A stretch of DNA of 6,160 nucleotides from an uncultured Clostridia bacterium (GTDB lineage: Bacteria > Bacillota > Clostridia > Christensenellales > CASEPJ01). A program made the translations under genes and the position numbers. The notes under the pieces are model-generated. The model was not told the origin of the DNA and made no database searches. It worked only from the letters and a program-made list of their open reading frames with translations. Of the stretch, positions 1 to 5,925 are shown piece after piece; position 1 is the stretch's first letter, and every line of letters starts with the position of its first letter. Where the stretch lies: NCBI GenBank assembly GCA_949289715.1, contig CASEPJ010000190.1, positions 1-6,160 on the forward strand, in the 5' to 3' direction.

Positions 1-24
1 AAAAAAACACCGGTTAAACCGGTG
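1..24 (-). terminator. Intrinsic terminator of the DUF421-DUF4363 operon
   Basis: Read on the minus strand, CACCGGT (24-18) pairs with ACCGGTG (14-8) around a three-base loop. Seven T residues follow directly (7-1). A GC-containing 7-bp hairpin followed at once by a T tract is the classic Rho-independent layout. It lies 6 bases past the DUF4363 stop codon, so it closes the minus-strand operon. The T tract touches the window edge and may be longer. Confidence 0.9.
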
Positions 25-30
25 AATTTA

Positions 31-405
31 TTAGAATATGTTTGCAAAAGAGGGAACCAACATTTCGGGCATATTTTCTAAAATTCCAACTAATACACAT
101 GCTTGGGTATAGGCAAGGTCGTAGTCTTGAGTTTGAAGACAGGCAATCATTTCGTCCATTCGTTGATTTATAACATTTAATTCGGTATGCATCATAAAAT
201 ATTCTAAATATTTTCTTTTATCCAACCAATCGTTTTTAATATCAAGGGCTTCTTGCTCATTTCCTTTATTGTTTTTGTAATCGTTTTGAATAGTAACGAT
301 TTTGTTTTTTACTTCGATTAATGTATTTCGTACTATAATTTGTTCATTTATGCCTATAAAAGTTAAAAATAAAATTATTATAAAAAATACAACCCATTTT
401 TTCAT
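31..405 (-). CDS. DUF4363 family membrane-anchored protein
   Basis: This 124-residue protein resembles the DUF4363 family, whose biochemical role is unknown to me. Residues 4-20 form one hydrophobic segment after MKK, which fits an N-terminal membrane anchor or uncleaved signal. The rest (about 25-124) is charged and looks helical, and should lie outside the membrane on the trans side; no catalytic motif is visible. The ATG at 405-403 overlaps the stop of the upstream DUF421 gene as ATGA, and a GGAG sits 11 bases before it, so the two are co-translated. DUF421 and DUF4363 genes are commonly adjacent in Firmicutes, and that pairing is a large part of this assignment. A terminator follows 6 bases after the stop. 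The family call is from pattern recognition, not a search. Confidence 0.8.
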   Translation of the reverse strand: MKKWVVFFIIILFLTFIGINEQIIVRNTLIEVKNKIVTIQNDYKNNKGNEQEALDIKNDWLDKRKYLEYFMMHTELNVINQRMDEMIACLQTQDYDLAYTQACVLVGILENMPEMLVPSFANIF

Positions 406-1118
406 TGCGTAAGAATCTCCTTATTTATGTTAAGTGTTACGGATTTAGCATATTTGGATTGAATATACATATCTCCATCGCTATTTAATGTTACGACGGT
501 TAAATCTTTTATTTTTTTAATATTTTGTTTAAACAATAAATCTATTAATTTTTCTTGTGAAAAATTGATTTTTTCTAAATTTTTTGCAATAATTTTGCCT
601 TCGATAATCACAGTTAAAGGAATTTTCGTTTCGCAGAGTTCATTGCAGACATCGGCTTTCGAAGCCGGCATGAATTCGTTTTTTAATAAAACGCTTATTT
701 TACCGGTAGTTTCAAAAATTGCGTATTGTATTTCACTCAAATCGAAATAGCCTTCTTGTCTTAGCGACTCCAGCAAATCAAAAGCATTCATATCGAGTTT
801 TTTTAATATTTTATAATCTATTCCGTCGGGTGTTATTACAACGGCGGGTTTGCCAATAACCAGGGTTCTGAAAGGTATAAATTTAGTAATAAAAAAATTT
901 AATGCTTGGTGCATAACCACCAATACGAGTATGGGAATTATCCCGTATAAAAAGGGAATGGAAGTGTCGGCCATAGGATTGCATGCCAAATCCGCAATAA
1001 TTAAAGTTACCACGAGCTCTATAGGCTGCATTTCACCTAGCTGTTTTTTTCCCAAATATCTTAATACAAAAAGAACTAAAACATAAATAATTACCGTTCT
1101 TAACAATATAGTCAGCAT
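402..1118 (-). CDS. DUF421 (YetF-like) membrane protein
   Basis: This 238-residue protein matches the DUF421/YetF family. Three hydrophobic segments (about 3-21, 33-52 and 57-78) are followed by a soluble domain. Family hallmarks include R20-YLGKKQLGEMQPIELVV (20-37), IADLACNPMAD (41-51), GKPAVVITPDGI (89-100), the helix with DLLESLRQEG (114-123) and FETTGKISV (135-143). Length and motif order are normal for the family, so the gene looks intact. The molecular function is not settled; B. subtilis YetF and spore-membrane proteins with this domain are relatives, so a membrane or spore role is possible but inferred. The ATG at 1118-1116 places the first membrane segment right at the N terminus, as usual in the family, but I see no good Shine-Dalgarno before it. 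The gene is first in a minus-strand operon and diverges from folT. Confidence 0.9.
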   Translation of the reverse strand: MLTILLRTVIIYVLVLFVLRYLGKKQLGEMQPIELVVTLIIADLACNPMADTSIPFLYGIIPILVLVVMHQALNFFITKFIPFRTLVIGKPAVVITPDGIDYKILKKLDMNAFDLLESLRQEGYFDLSEIQYAIFETTGKISVLLKNEFMPASKADVCNELCETKIPLTVIIEGKIIAKNLEKINFSQEKLIDLLFKQNIKKIKDLTVVTLNSDGDMYIQSKYAKSVTLNINKEILTQ

Positions 1119-1145
1119 ATTAATAGATTTTGCTAAAATATTAAA

Positions 1146-1175
1146 TTTATACTTTTAAATGCTTTACAATATTAA
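1146..1175 (-). promoter_or_regulatory. Possible promoter of the DUF421 operon
   Basis: On the minus strand, TTAATA (1175-1170) and TATAAA (1151-1146) are separated by 18 bases, about 28 bases before the DUF421 ATG. The -10 is close to consensus and the -35 matches only 4 of 6. In such AT-rich DNA this could be chance. If real, it interleaves with the folT promoter elements on the other strand. Confidence 0.3.
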
Positions 1176-1191
1176 TTAAGTAATGTATAAT
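1163..1191 (+). promoter_or_regulatory. Sigma-A-type promoter of the folT operon
   Basis: TTTACA (1163-1168) and a perfect TATAAT (1186-1191) are separated by exactly 17 bases. Transcription should start near 1197-1199, which is just where the THF aptamer begins. That agreement supports both calls. Confidence 0.88.
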
Positions 1192-1197
1192 CTTAAT

Positions 1198-1292
1198 CAC
1201 AGAGTAAGACAAATGCGTCAAGTGTTTCGAGATGGGATGTTGCTCGAAAACGAAAGAGGTTTCCTCTGCGGTATTTGTTTGCATCCACTGGA
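1198..1292 (+). ncRNA. Tetrahydrofolate (THF) riboswitch aptamer
   Basis: The transcript carries the conserved blocks of the folT-associated THF riboswitch: GCGTCAAGTG (1215-1224), GGGATGTTGC (1234-1243), AACGAA (1249-1254), TGCGGT (1267-1272) and GCATCC (1281-1286). The fold is supported by pairings read directly: P2 ACAAAT/ATTTGT (1209-1214 with 1273-1278), P3 TTTCGAG/CTCGAAA (1225-1231 with 1243-1249) and P4 AGAGG/CCTCT (1255-1259 with 1263-1267). The characteristic pseudoknot is GGATG in the P3 loop (1235-1239) with CATCC (1282-1286). P1 is short: CAG 1200-1202 with CTG 1288-1290, extendable with a bulge. The gene downstream is a folate transporter subunit, the usual client. The family normally represses when reduced folates bind. 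The ends are approximate. Confidence 0.93.
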
Positions 1293-1342
1293 TTATTTTT
1301 TTAATATTTTCAGTTTAGATGCCTTCTGTAAATATAGGAGGT
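1281..1342 (+). promoter_or_regulatory. Riboswitch expression platform with sequestered SD
   Basis: CCTTCT (1322-1327) can pair with the folT Shine-Dalgarno AGGAGG (1336-1341) across an 8-base loop, with one G-U pair, and G1321-U1342 can extend it. This would hide the ribosome binding site. A competing helix is also visible: GCATC (1281-1285) with GATGC (1318-1322), and ACTGGA (1287-1292) with TTCAGT (1309-1314). It would remove the pseudoknot strand and P1 3' strand from the aptamer and take two bases from the sequestering stem. Translational control is therefore the favoured mechanism. The seven T residues at 1296-1302 leave transcription termination as a weaker alternative. The pairings are seen in the sequence; the switching is inferred. 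Confidence 0.6.
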
Positions 1343-1348
1343 TTTTTT

Positions 1349-2038
1349 ATGGAAAAAAAGGTTTTGAAAATTGTTTTTTTTGCGATTTTTGTTGCAATAG
1401 GATGTTTGTTTAACATTTTGTCGTCAAATACTCCTTTGTTGATGATTTCGTTAGTTACTTTTTCCGCAATAGTGACAGGAGTAATGATAGGTCCTTACTA
1501 CGGGTTTTTTGCAATGGCATTGGCAGATTTTATTATAGCTTTTTTAGTGCCTCAAGGTCCTTGGTCACCGATTTTGACAGTATCCAACGGATTAATAGCT
1601 TTTATGAGCGGAAGTATAGTGAATTATTGTAATTTTGAAAATGAAAAATACAGTGCGGTCAAAAACAATCTATTATATGCATTAAAAATTATAGTATCAG
1701 GAATTTTTGCTTTCGTATTCTCTTCTCAGTTATTGACAAATATGGGACTTGTTTTGCCGCCTTTAAGCTATTACGGCGGATTATACGTTGCGGCTTTCTT
1801 AAAAAGAATTGTAGGGCAGAGCGTAGTTTGGGTGGTCAATATTGTTCTTTCGGTAGTATTTTTGATTTTGGCAAAAAATACATTTTTGAAACAAAATCGT
1901 TTTTGTGAGTCTTTAGATTATATGAAAGGAGAAATTACGGCTAAAAAAAGATTGGTCAATGTAATATTAAACATAATTATAATGCTGATAATTGTATTTT
2001 CATTTATTATTTTAAAATTCGGAGTAAATATTATATAA
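1349..2038 (+). CDS. folT: Folate-specific ECF transporter S component
   Basis: FolT is the membrane substrate-binding subunit of an energy-coupling-factor importer for folate. Identity rests on the THF riboswitch upstream and on FolT-like sequence. Examples are an AxxxA motif in the first membrane helix (A12/A16, typical for docking on EcfT), GPYYGFFAMALADFI (48-62), VPQGPWSPILTVSNG (67-81) and the YGG...RIVGQ region (142-156). I chose the ATG at 1349 because a perfect AGGAGG ends 7 bases before it; the in-frame ATG at 1319 lacks a binding site. The 229-residue product exceeds the roughly 170-180 usual for FolT: residues 180-229 add a charged linker and one more hydrophobic helix (about 202-223). 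No EcfA or EcfT genes are nearby, so a shared module elsewhere is likely. The stop overlaps the next start as TAATG. Confidence 0.9.
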   Translation: MEKKVLKIVFFAIFVAIGCLFNILSSNTPLLMISLVTFSAIVTGVMIGPYYGFFAMALADFIIAFLVPQGPWSPILTVSNGLIAFMSGSIVNYCNFENEKYSAVKNNLLYALKIIVSGIFAFVFSSQLLTNMGLVLPPLSYYGGLYVAAFLKRIVGQSVVWVVNIVLSVVFLILAKNTFLKQNRFCESLDYMKGEITAKKRLVNVILNIIIMLIIVFSFIILKFGVNII

Positions 2039-3165
2039 TGAATAACAAAGATTTTTATTTGTTTTTCCCTAAAAAATTAGAATCGGGGAGTGGAAAAATT
2101 AAATTACTGAAAAACAAAATCGGAGACAAAAAAGTTTTCATTTTAGCCTCTGAAAGTGCATATTTAAATAACAAAGAAATTTTTGATGAAATTATAAACG
2201 AAAAATGTTATTTGTATTTTGTATGTAAAGGAGAGCCTACAGTAGACAGCGTAGATGCGGCCGCAGCAGTGGCAAGAAATTTTTTGCCTGAATTAATTAT
2301 CGGTTTCGGCGGCGGTTCTGCAATGGATACGGCTAAAGCCGTAGCGGCATTATGTACCAATGAAGGTTCCATATTAAATTATCTTGAACTACCTCAATAC
2401 AATAAAAAATTAAATTATGCTCCGTTAAAATGGTATGCCGTGCCTACAACATCGGGAACAGGGTCGGAATCCACAAAAAATGCAGTTATTTCGGGTGAGA
2501 AGTTTAAAAAAAGCATAAGAGATGACAGATTGATAGCCGATTATATAATTCTTGACCCTGATTTAATGACAAGTACTCCACTTGAAAATACCGTTATTTC
2601 CGGGGTTGACTGTATTTGTCAATTAACGGAAAGTTATTTGTCCGTAAATTCTAATTTTATTACCGATATATTAAGCCTGGAGGGTTTAAAATTAGCTAAA
2701 AATTTAAATAAAATAATTAAATATCCCGAAAATATTAATCTTCGTAACGATATGGCGCTTGCGGCAACCTTTTCCGGAATAACATTGGCTAACGCAGGAT
2801 TATGCGCCGTGCATGGAATTGCAAATCTTTTTTCAGAAGAATTTAAAATTATACATGGCGTTGCTTGCGGCGTATTGCTTCCTCATGTGCTTATGTATAG
2901 CGAAAAGGACAACGAAAAAAAATATTGTAATATTTATAAAGCACTTGGAGGAAAAGGTAAATATAAACGGTATTTATTGAGCGAATATATTTTAAAGTAT
3001 TGGGCTGAACTGAAATTTCCAAATAAGTTGGATATTTCAACGGACAGAAAAACTTTATCGGCTTTGGTTGAAAAAGCATATTTGTTGCAGAAAAACAATC
3101 CCGTTAAATTGACAAAAGAAAATATTAATGATATTATATGTAAAATTGTTGATGTTAGGAATTAA
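2038..3165 (+). CDS. Iron-containing alcohol dehydrogenase family protein
   Basis: This 375-residue protein belongs to the Fe-ADH (group III) family of NAD(P)-dependent alcohol/aldehyde oxidoreductases, presumably cytosolic. Residues 1-180 form the nucleotide-binding half: GEPT (65-68), the pyrophosphate loop GGGSAMDTAK (91-100) and PTTSGTGSES (136-145), then DPDLM (173-177). The C-terminal half carries the metal site. D191, H259 (VHGIAN) and H273 (IIHGVACG) match three of the usual ligands, but the second position, His in D-x-x-x-H, is Gln195. Some Fe-ADH subfamilies share this Gln as I recall, so activity is not excluded. Length is near normal and the frame is intact. The ATG lies inside the folT stop (TAATG), with GGAG 13 bases upstream, so translation is probably coupled to folT. 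Substrate cannot be told from sequence. Confidence 0.88.
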   Translation: MNNKDFYLFFPKKLESGSGKIKLLKNKIGDKKVFILASESAYLNNKEIFDEIINEKCYLYFVCKGEPTVDSVDAAAAVARNFLPELIIGFGGGSAMDTAKAVAALCTNEGSILNYLELPQYNKKLNYAPLKWYAVPTTSGTGSESTKNAVISGEKFKKSIRDDRLIADYIILDPDLMTSTPLENTVISGVDCICQLTESYLSVNSNFITDILSLEGLKLAKNLNKIIKYPENINLRNDMALAATFSGITLANAGLCAVHGIANLFSEEFKIIHGVACGVLLPHVLMYSEKDNEKKYCNIYKALGGKGKYKRYLLSEYILKYWAELKFPNKLDISTDRKTLSALVEKAYLLQKNNPVKLTKENINDIICKIVDVRN

Positions 3166-3167
3166 TT

Positions 3168-4337
3168 ATGAATTGTATTTCACATAATGAAGAAATGGCC
3201 GTAGCGGTTTGTCGTATATGCGGGGATCCGATATGTCAAAAATGTATCGATTTATACGATGATAAAGTTTGTAATAATTGCGTAAAAATTTTAGTGGGAA
3301 AAAGCAGAAAAGGATTTTTTTCAAAATATGCTTTTATGGATTTTGTTAAGGCAAAATTTAACGCTTCGTTGGTTGCAATTATTCTTTCCGCTATTTATCT
3401 TATTTCAATGTGGCTGCCGGTTATATCTAATAAATCGGTGGTAATAGATAAAACTCAAGGACAAAGTTTTAGTATTTTAAAATTTGTTTCCGCAGAATAT
3501 TCAGATAATGAATTGGTTGGGCTGTTTAATTCAAATCAAATTATCGTAATAACTGTATGCGTATATTTAATTGTAATTTTAAGTATTTTATCTATTTTTT
3601 ATGCGGCGTTAATGTATCATAAAAGACCGCAGATTACCAATATATTTATGGATTTGACTGCTATTCCGGCATTAATTTCGGCGTTTATATTTATATTTAA
3701 TTTGGCGAAAAAAAATAAAGAAGGCAGTTATGCGTTAGCTACCAATGGTTTTACCGTTTATGTCTTTATAGTATGTTCGATTTTGGTAATTATTTTTGCT
3801 TATCTTACATATTTCGTAGGCAAAAAACGTTATAAAAAAGCTTTAAAAATATATGAGAATCCTTCGCTTATGAAGGCCGAAAACAGAGAAATTAAAGTTT
3901 TTTATACTTTAAAAACAAAAGAAAAAACCGTAGTAGGGCAGGATATAGAAGAGGGCGTTTACGCTGTCTATTCGCCCGACAACGTAAAAGAATGTAAAAT
4001 CGAACTAAACGGCAATATAGAAAGGTTTTATCCGAATCAGCAATTCAGTTTGGTGGAAGGCGATGTTTTGGAGCCCATATTAAACAACGTTCAGCTCAAT
4101 TTAGTAGAAAATAAAATTATCGAGATATTAAGGGAAAATTCCGTAACTTACGTTGGTGATGTAAGAGGTATTTCATCAAAGACATATGATTTCAGGTCGG
4201 AAGATAATAAATCTCCCTTCAAGTTTGCAGTAAACGGAGAAGTTATTTCGGCCGATATACCTATTCAATATTCATTAAAAAACGGAGATGTGGTTATCAT
4301 TTTAAAAGGCAATATAAAAATTACGCCTGTGGAATGA
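3168..4337 (+). CDS. B-box-type zinc finger, four-TM protein with tandem C-terminal repeat
   Basis: I recognise the domains but not a named protein. Residues 3-38 form a cysteine-rich finger, C3-x2-H6-x8-C15-x2-C18-x4-C23-x2-C26-x8-C35-x2-C38, spaced like a B-box and able to bind two zinc ions. Four hydrophobic segments follow (about 66-87, 125-148, 157-180 and 195-218). With both ends probably cytosolic, the finger and the 170-residue tail would face the same side. The tail holds two copies of a unit spaced 75 residues apart without gaps in its core: NG at 281/356, F/Y-S-L at 293-295/368-370 and GDV at 298-300/373-375. The NG...SL..GDV pattern resembles beta-grasp (TGS/ThiS-like) folds, which is inference. 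An AGGA lies 7 bases before the ATG. The gap to the dehydrogenase gene is 2 bp, so it is co-transcribed. The stop is TGA. Confidence 0.75.
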   Translation: MNCISHNEEMAVAVCRICGDPICQKCIDLYDDKVCNNCVKILVGKSRKGFFSKYAFMDFVKAKFNASLVAIILSAIYLISMWLPVISNKSVVIDKTQGQSFSILKFVSAEYSDNELVGLFNSNQIIVITVCVYLIVILSILSIFYAALMYHKRPQITNIFMDLTAIPALISAFIFIFNLAKKNKEGSYALATNGFTVYVFIVCSILVIIFAYLTYFVGKKRYKKALKIYENPSLMKAENREIKVFYTLKTKEKTVVGQDIEEGVYAVYSPDNVKECKIELNGNIERFYPNQQFSLVEGDVLEPILNNVQLNLVENKIIEILRENSVTYVGDVRGISSKTYDFRSEDNKSPFKFAVNGEVISADIPIQYSLKNGDVVIILKGNIKITPVE

Positions 4338-4389
4338 CAAAGTATATCCTTTGCATATAATATATTAAATTTTATATGTGAGGATTGTT

Positions 4390-4692
4390 ATGAAAATAGA
4401 AAATTATGATTTCGGTAAATACATATATTACAGAGTGGGAGAATATGACACAAAAGACAGTCTTTCCGCTCTTTTTAATATTGGCTACGATAAGATAGCA
4501 TTATATAATAAGAGTACGGATTTTTACGAGGGAGAATATTTTGTAATACCCGATAAACTGAATATACATTATGTTAAACCTTTAGAAACGTTGAATTCCA
4601 TTGCTTATATTTATAAACTGTCTCCAAATGAATTATCTCAAAAAAACGGCGGTATAAAAGAAGTATATATAGGTCAGCCTCTTTTTATATAA
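4390..4692 (+). CDS. Small double-LysM protein
   Basis: This 100-residue protein consists almost entirely of two LysM-like modules. The first, degenerate copy spans about 13-54 (YRVGEYDTKDSLSALF, then N40 and G48-EYFVIP). The second is clearer at 60-100 (HYVKPLETLNSIAYIYKL, then N86 and IGQPLFI). LysM domains bind N-acetylglucosamine polymers such as peptidoglycan, or serve in spore-coat assembly proteins. There is no signal peptide or membrane segment, so the protein is either cytosolic (for instance acting in the mother cell during sporulation) or exported some other way; this is undecided. I chose the ATG at 4390 because GAGGA ends 5 bases before it. A GTG 12 bases upstream is in frame but overlaps that site. 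It lies 52 bp after the zinc-finger gene with no terminator between, so it may be the last gene of the folT operon. Confidence 0.75.
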   Translation: MKIENYDFGKYIYYRVGEYDTKDSLSALFNIGYDKIALYNKSTDFYEGEYFVIPDKLNIHYVKPLETLNSIAYIYKLSPNELSQKNGGIKEVYIGQPLFI

Positions 4693-4702
4693 CATTTTTT
4701 GC

Positions 4703-4731
4703 TTGATGTTTTTTTTAAATTATATTATAAT
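4703..4731 (+). promoter_or_regulatory. Sigma-A-type promoter of the GNAT-rluA operon
   Basis: TTGATG (4703-4708) and a perfect TATAAT (4726-4731) are 17 bases apart in the gap between the LysM and GNAT genes. A start near 4738 would give a leader of about 59 bases. That leader is almost pure A/T and includes a 10-base unit TATTATAAAA repeated twice in tandem (4755-4774). No structured RNA element is visible in it. Confidence 0.82.
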
Positions 4732-4796
4732 AGTTTAGTAATTATTATTTATTATATTATAAAATATTATAAAATATAAAATAATCGGAGAAATTG

Positions 4797-5924
4797 ATGA
4801 TTGAAATTAAAACTGTAAATAAACGTTCGGAATTGAGAAGTTTTATTGAATTTCCTAATGAATTATATAGGGATAATCCTTATTATGTTCCCTATCTAAC
4901 TATGGACGAGCTTAATAATTTGAATATATTTTCAGAGAGGAACGATAAAAATAATTTTGCTTTAAAATGTTTTCTCGCTTATAAGGACGGGAAAATAGCA
5001 GGACGTATAGCCGCTATTAGATGTGACAGACATAATGAAATAACAAAAGAAAAGCGTCTTCGTTTTACCAGATTTGACGTTATTGACAATTACGAAGTTT
5101 TTTCTAAAATGATGGATGCTGTAATAGATTATGCAAAACAATTAGGGTTAAATATAATACACGGACCTTTAGGTTATAACGATTTGGACAGGGAGGGTGT
5201 TCTCACATTCGGTTTTGATCAACCGGGCAATTTCGAAACTCTTTATAATCATCCTTATTATAAAGAATTTTTAGAAAAATACGGCTTTACTGTAGATGCT
5301 GAGTGGAAAGAATTTAAAATTCCCATTCCCAAAAAGGTGGACGAGCGTATTTCAAAAATAGCAACAAACGTGATGCAAAGGAAAAAATTACATTACTTCA
5401 ATATAAAAAGTCTTTCTCAGGTTATTAACAGATACGGAAAAGATATATTTAAATTAATTGACGAAGCCTACGGTGATTTATACGGCGTAATTCCTTTGAC
5501 TGATGAAGAAGTGGACAATATGATATCTCAGTTTAAATTAATTTTAAATAAAAGATATTTGTCTTTGGTTTTGGATGAAAACGATAATTTAGTTGGTTTC
5601 GGTTTAGCTTTTTCTTCTATGTCAGATGCCGTAAGAAAATCGAGGGGTAAAATTTTACCTTTGGGGGTCTTTCGTATTTTGCATGCCGTTAATAACCCGA
5701 AAGTAATAGACTTAGCTTTAATAGCGGTTAAAAAAGAGTATCAAAATTTCGGTGTAACCGGTATTATTATGCAACAAATTATAAAAAATGCAATTGAAGA
5801 CGGAGTGGAATACGCCGAATCTAATCCCGAATTGGTAAACAATCTTGCAATTCAACAACAATGGAAAAATTTTGAAAATGTTGTCAATCATAAGGCAAGA
5901 GCCGTTTATTCATTAAAAATATAA
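4797..5924 (+). CDS. GNAT-family N-acetyltransferase-like protein
   Basis: This 375-residue protein resembles a poorly characterised family of long GNAT-type proteins. The N-terminal module (about 1-165) has the family's typical opening, FPNELYRDNPYYVPYL (19-34), then FLAYKDGKIAGRIAAI (59-74), which looks like central GNAT strands. A second GNAT-like module spans about 200-375, with VGFGLAFSS (266-274), LALIAVKKEYQNFGVTGIIM (306-325) as the acetyl-CoA loop region (Q316-x-x-G319-x-x-G322, a loosened Q/R-x-x-G-x-G/A) and ESNPELVNN (341-349). The acceptor substrate is unknown, and with a degenerate loop catalysis itself is uncertain. The ATG at 4797 is preferred because GGAG (4787-4790) lies 6 bases before it; an in-frame TTG at 4794 is too close to that site. 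It is first in a transcript from the promoter at 4703-4731 and ends 1 base before the pseudouridine synthase start. Confidence 0.8.
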   Translation: MIEIKTVNKRSELRSFIEFPNELYRDNPYYVPYLTMDELNNLNIFSERNDKNNFALKCFLAYKDGKIAGRIAAIRCDRHNEITKEKRLRFTRFDVIDNYEVFSKMMDAVIDYAKQLGLNIIHGPLGYNDLDREGVLTFGFDQPGNFETLYNHPYYKEFLEKYGFTVDAEWKEFKIPIPKKVDERISKIATNVMQRKKLHYFNIKSLSQVINRYGKDIFKLIDEAYGDLYGVIPLTDEEVDNMISQFKLILNKRYLSLVLDENDNLVGFGLAFSSMSDAVRKSRGKILPLGVFRILHAVNNPKVIDLALIAVKKEYQNFGVTGIIMQQIIKNAIEDGVEYAESNPELVNNLAIQQQWKNFENVVNHKARAVYSLKI

Positions 5925-5925
5925 T

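Noticed and set aside
565..1086. Two plus-strand open frames (565-750 and 850-1086)
   Set aside because: They lie opposite the well-supported DUF421 gene, lack ribosome binding sites and encode no recognisable protein.
1283..1302. Intrinsic terminator after the riboswitch (ATCC-ACT-GGAT hairpin plus seven Ts)
   Set aside because: The stem is only 4 bp, too weak for a normal terminator. It does compete with the pseudoknot strand, so termination control is kept only as a minor alternative to translational control.
1319..1348. Upstream in-frame start for folT at 1319
   Set aside because: It has no ribosome binding site and would put the AGGAGG inside the coding region. The extra ten residues do not look like a FolT N terminus.
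1183..1413. Plus-strand open frame of 76 codons across the leader
   Set aside because: It overlaps the promoter -10, the riboswitch and the start of folT in another frame; it has no Shine-Dalgarno and its start lies upstream of the expected transcription start.
2891..3079. Minus-strand open frame of 62 codons
   Set aside because: It is antisense to the intact dehydrogenase gene, with no binding site or recognisable motif.
4378..4389. GTG start for the LysM protein
   Set aside because: The GTG overlaps the GAGGA that correctly serves the ATG at 4390, and has no site of its own.
4338..4389. Separate promoter or terminator between the zinc-finger and LysM genes
   Set aside because: TTGCAT at 4351 has no good -10 at proper spacing and the only hairpins are short A/T palindromes, so neither element is called.
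4740..4785. AT-only tandem repeats before the GNAT gene as a possible origin or phase-variable tract
   Set aside because: There are only two exact 10-base units and a partial third, with no DnaA-box-like sequence; this is compatible with ordinary AT-rich leader DNA.
4794..4796. TTG start for the GNAT protein
   Set aside because: It is only 3 bases from GGAG; the ATG at 4797 has better spacing and is a stronger codon.
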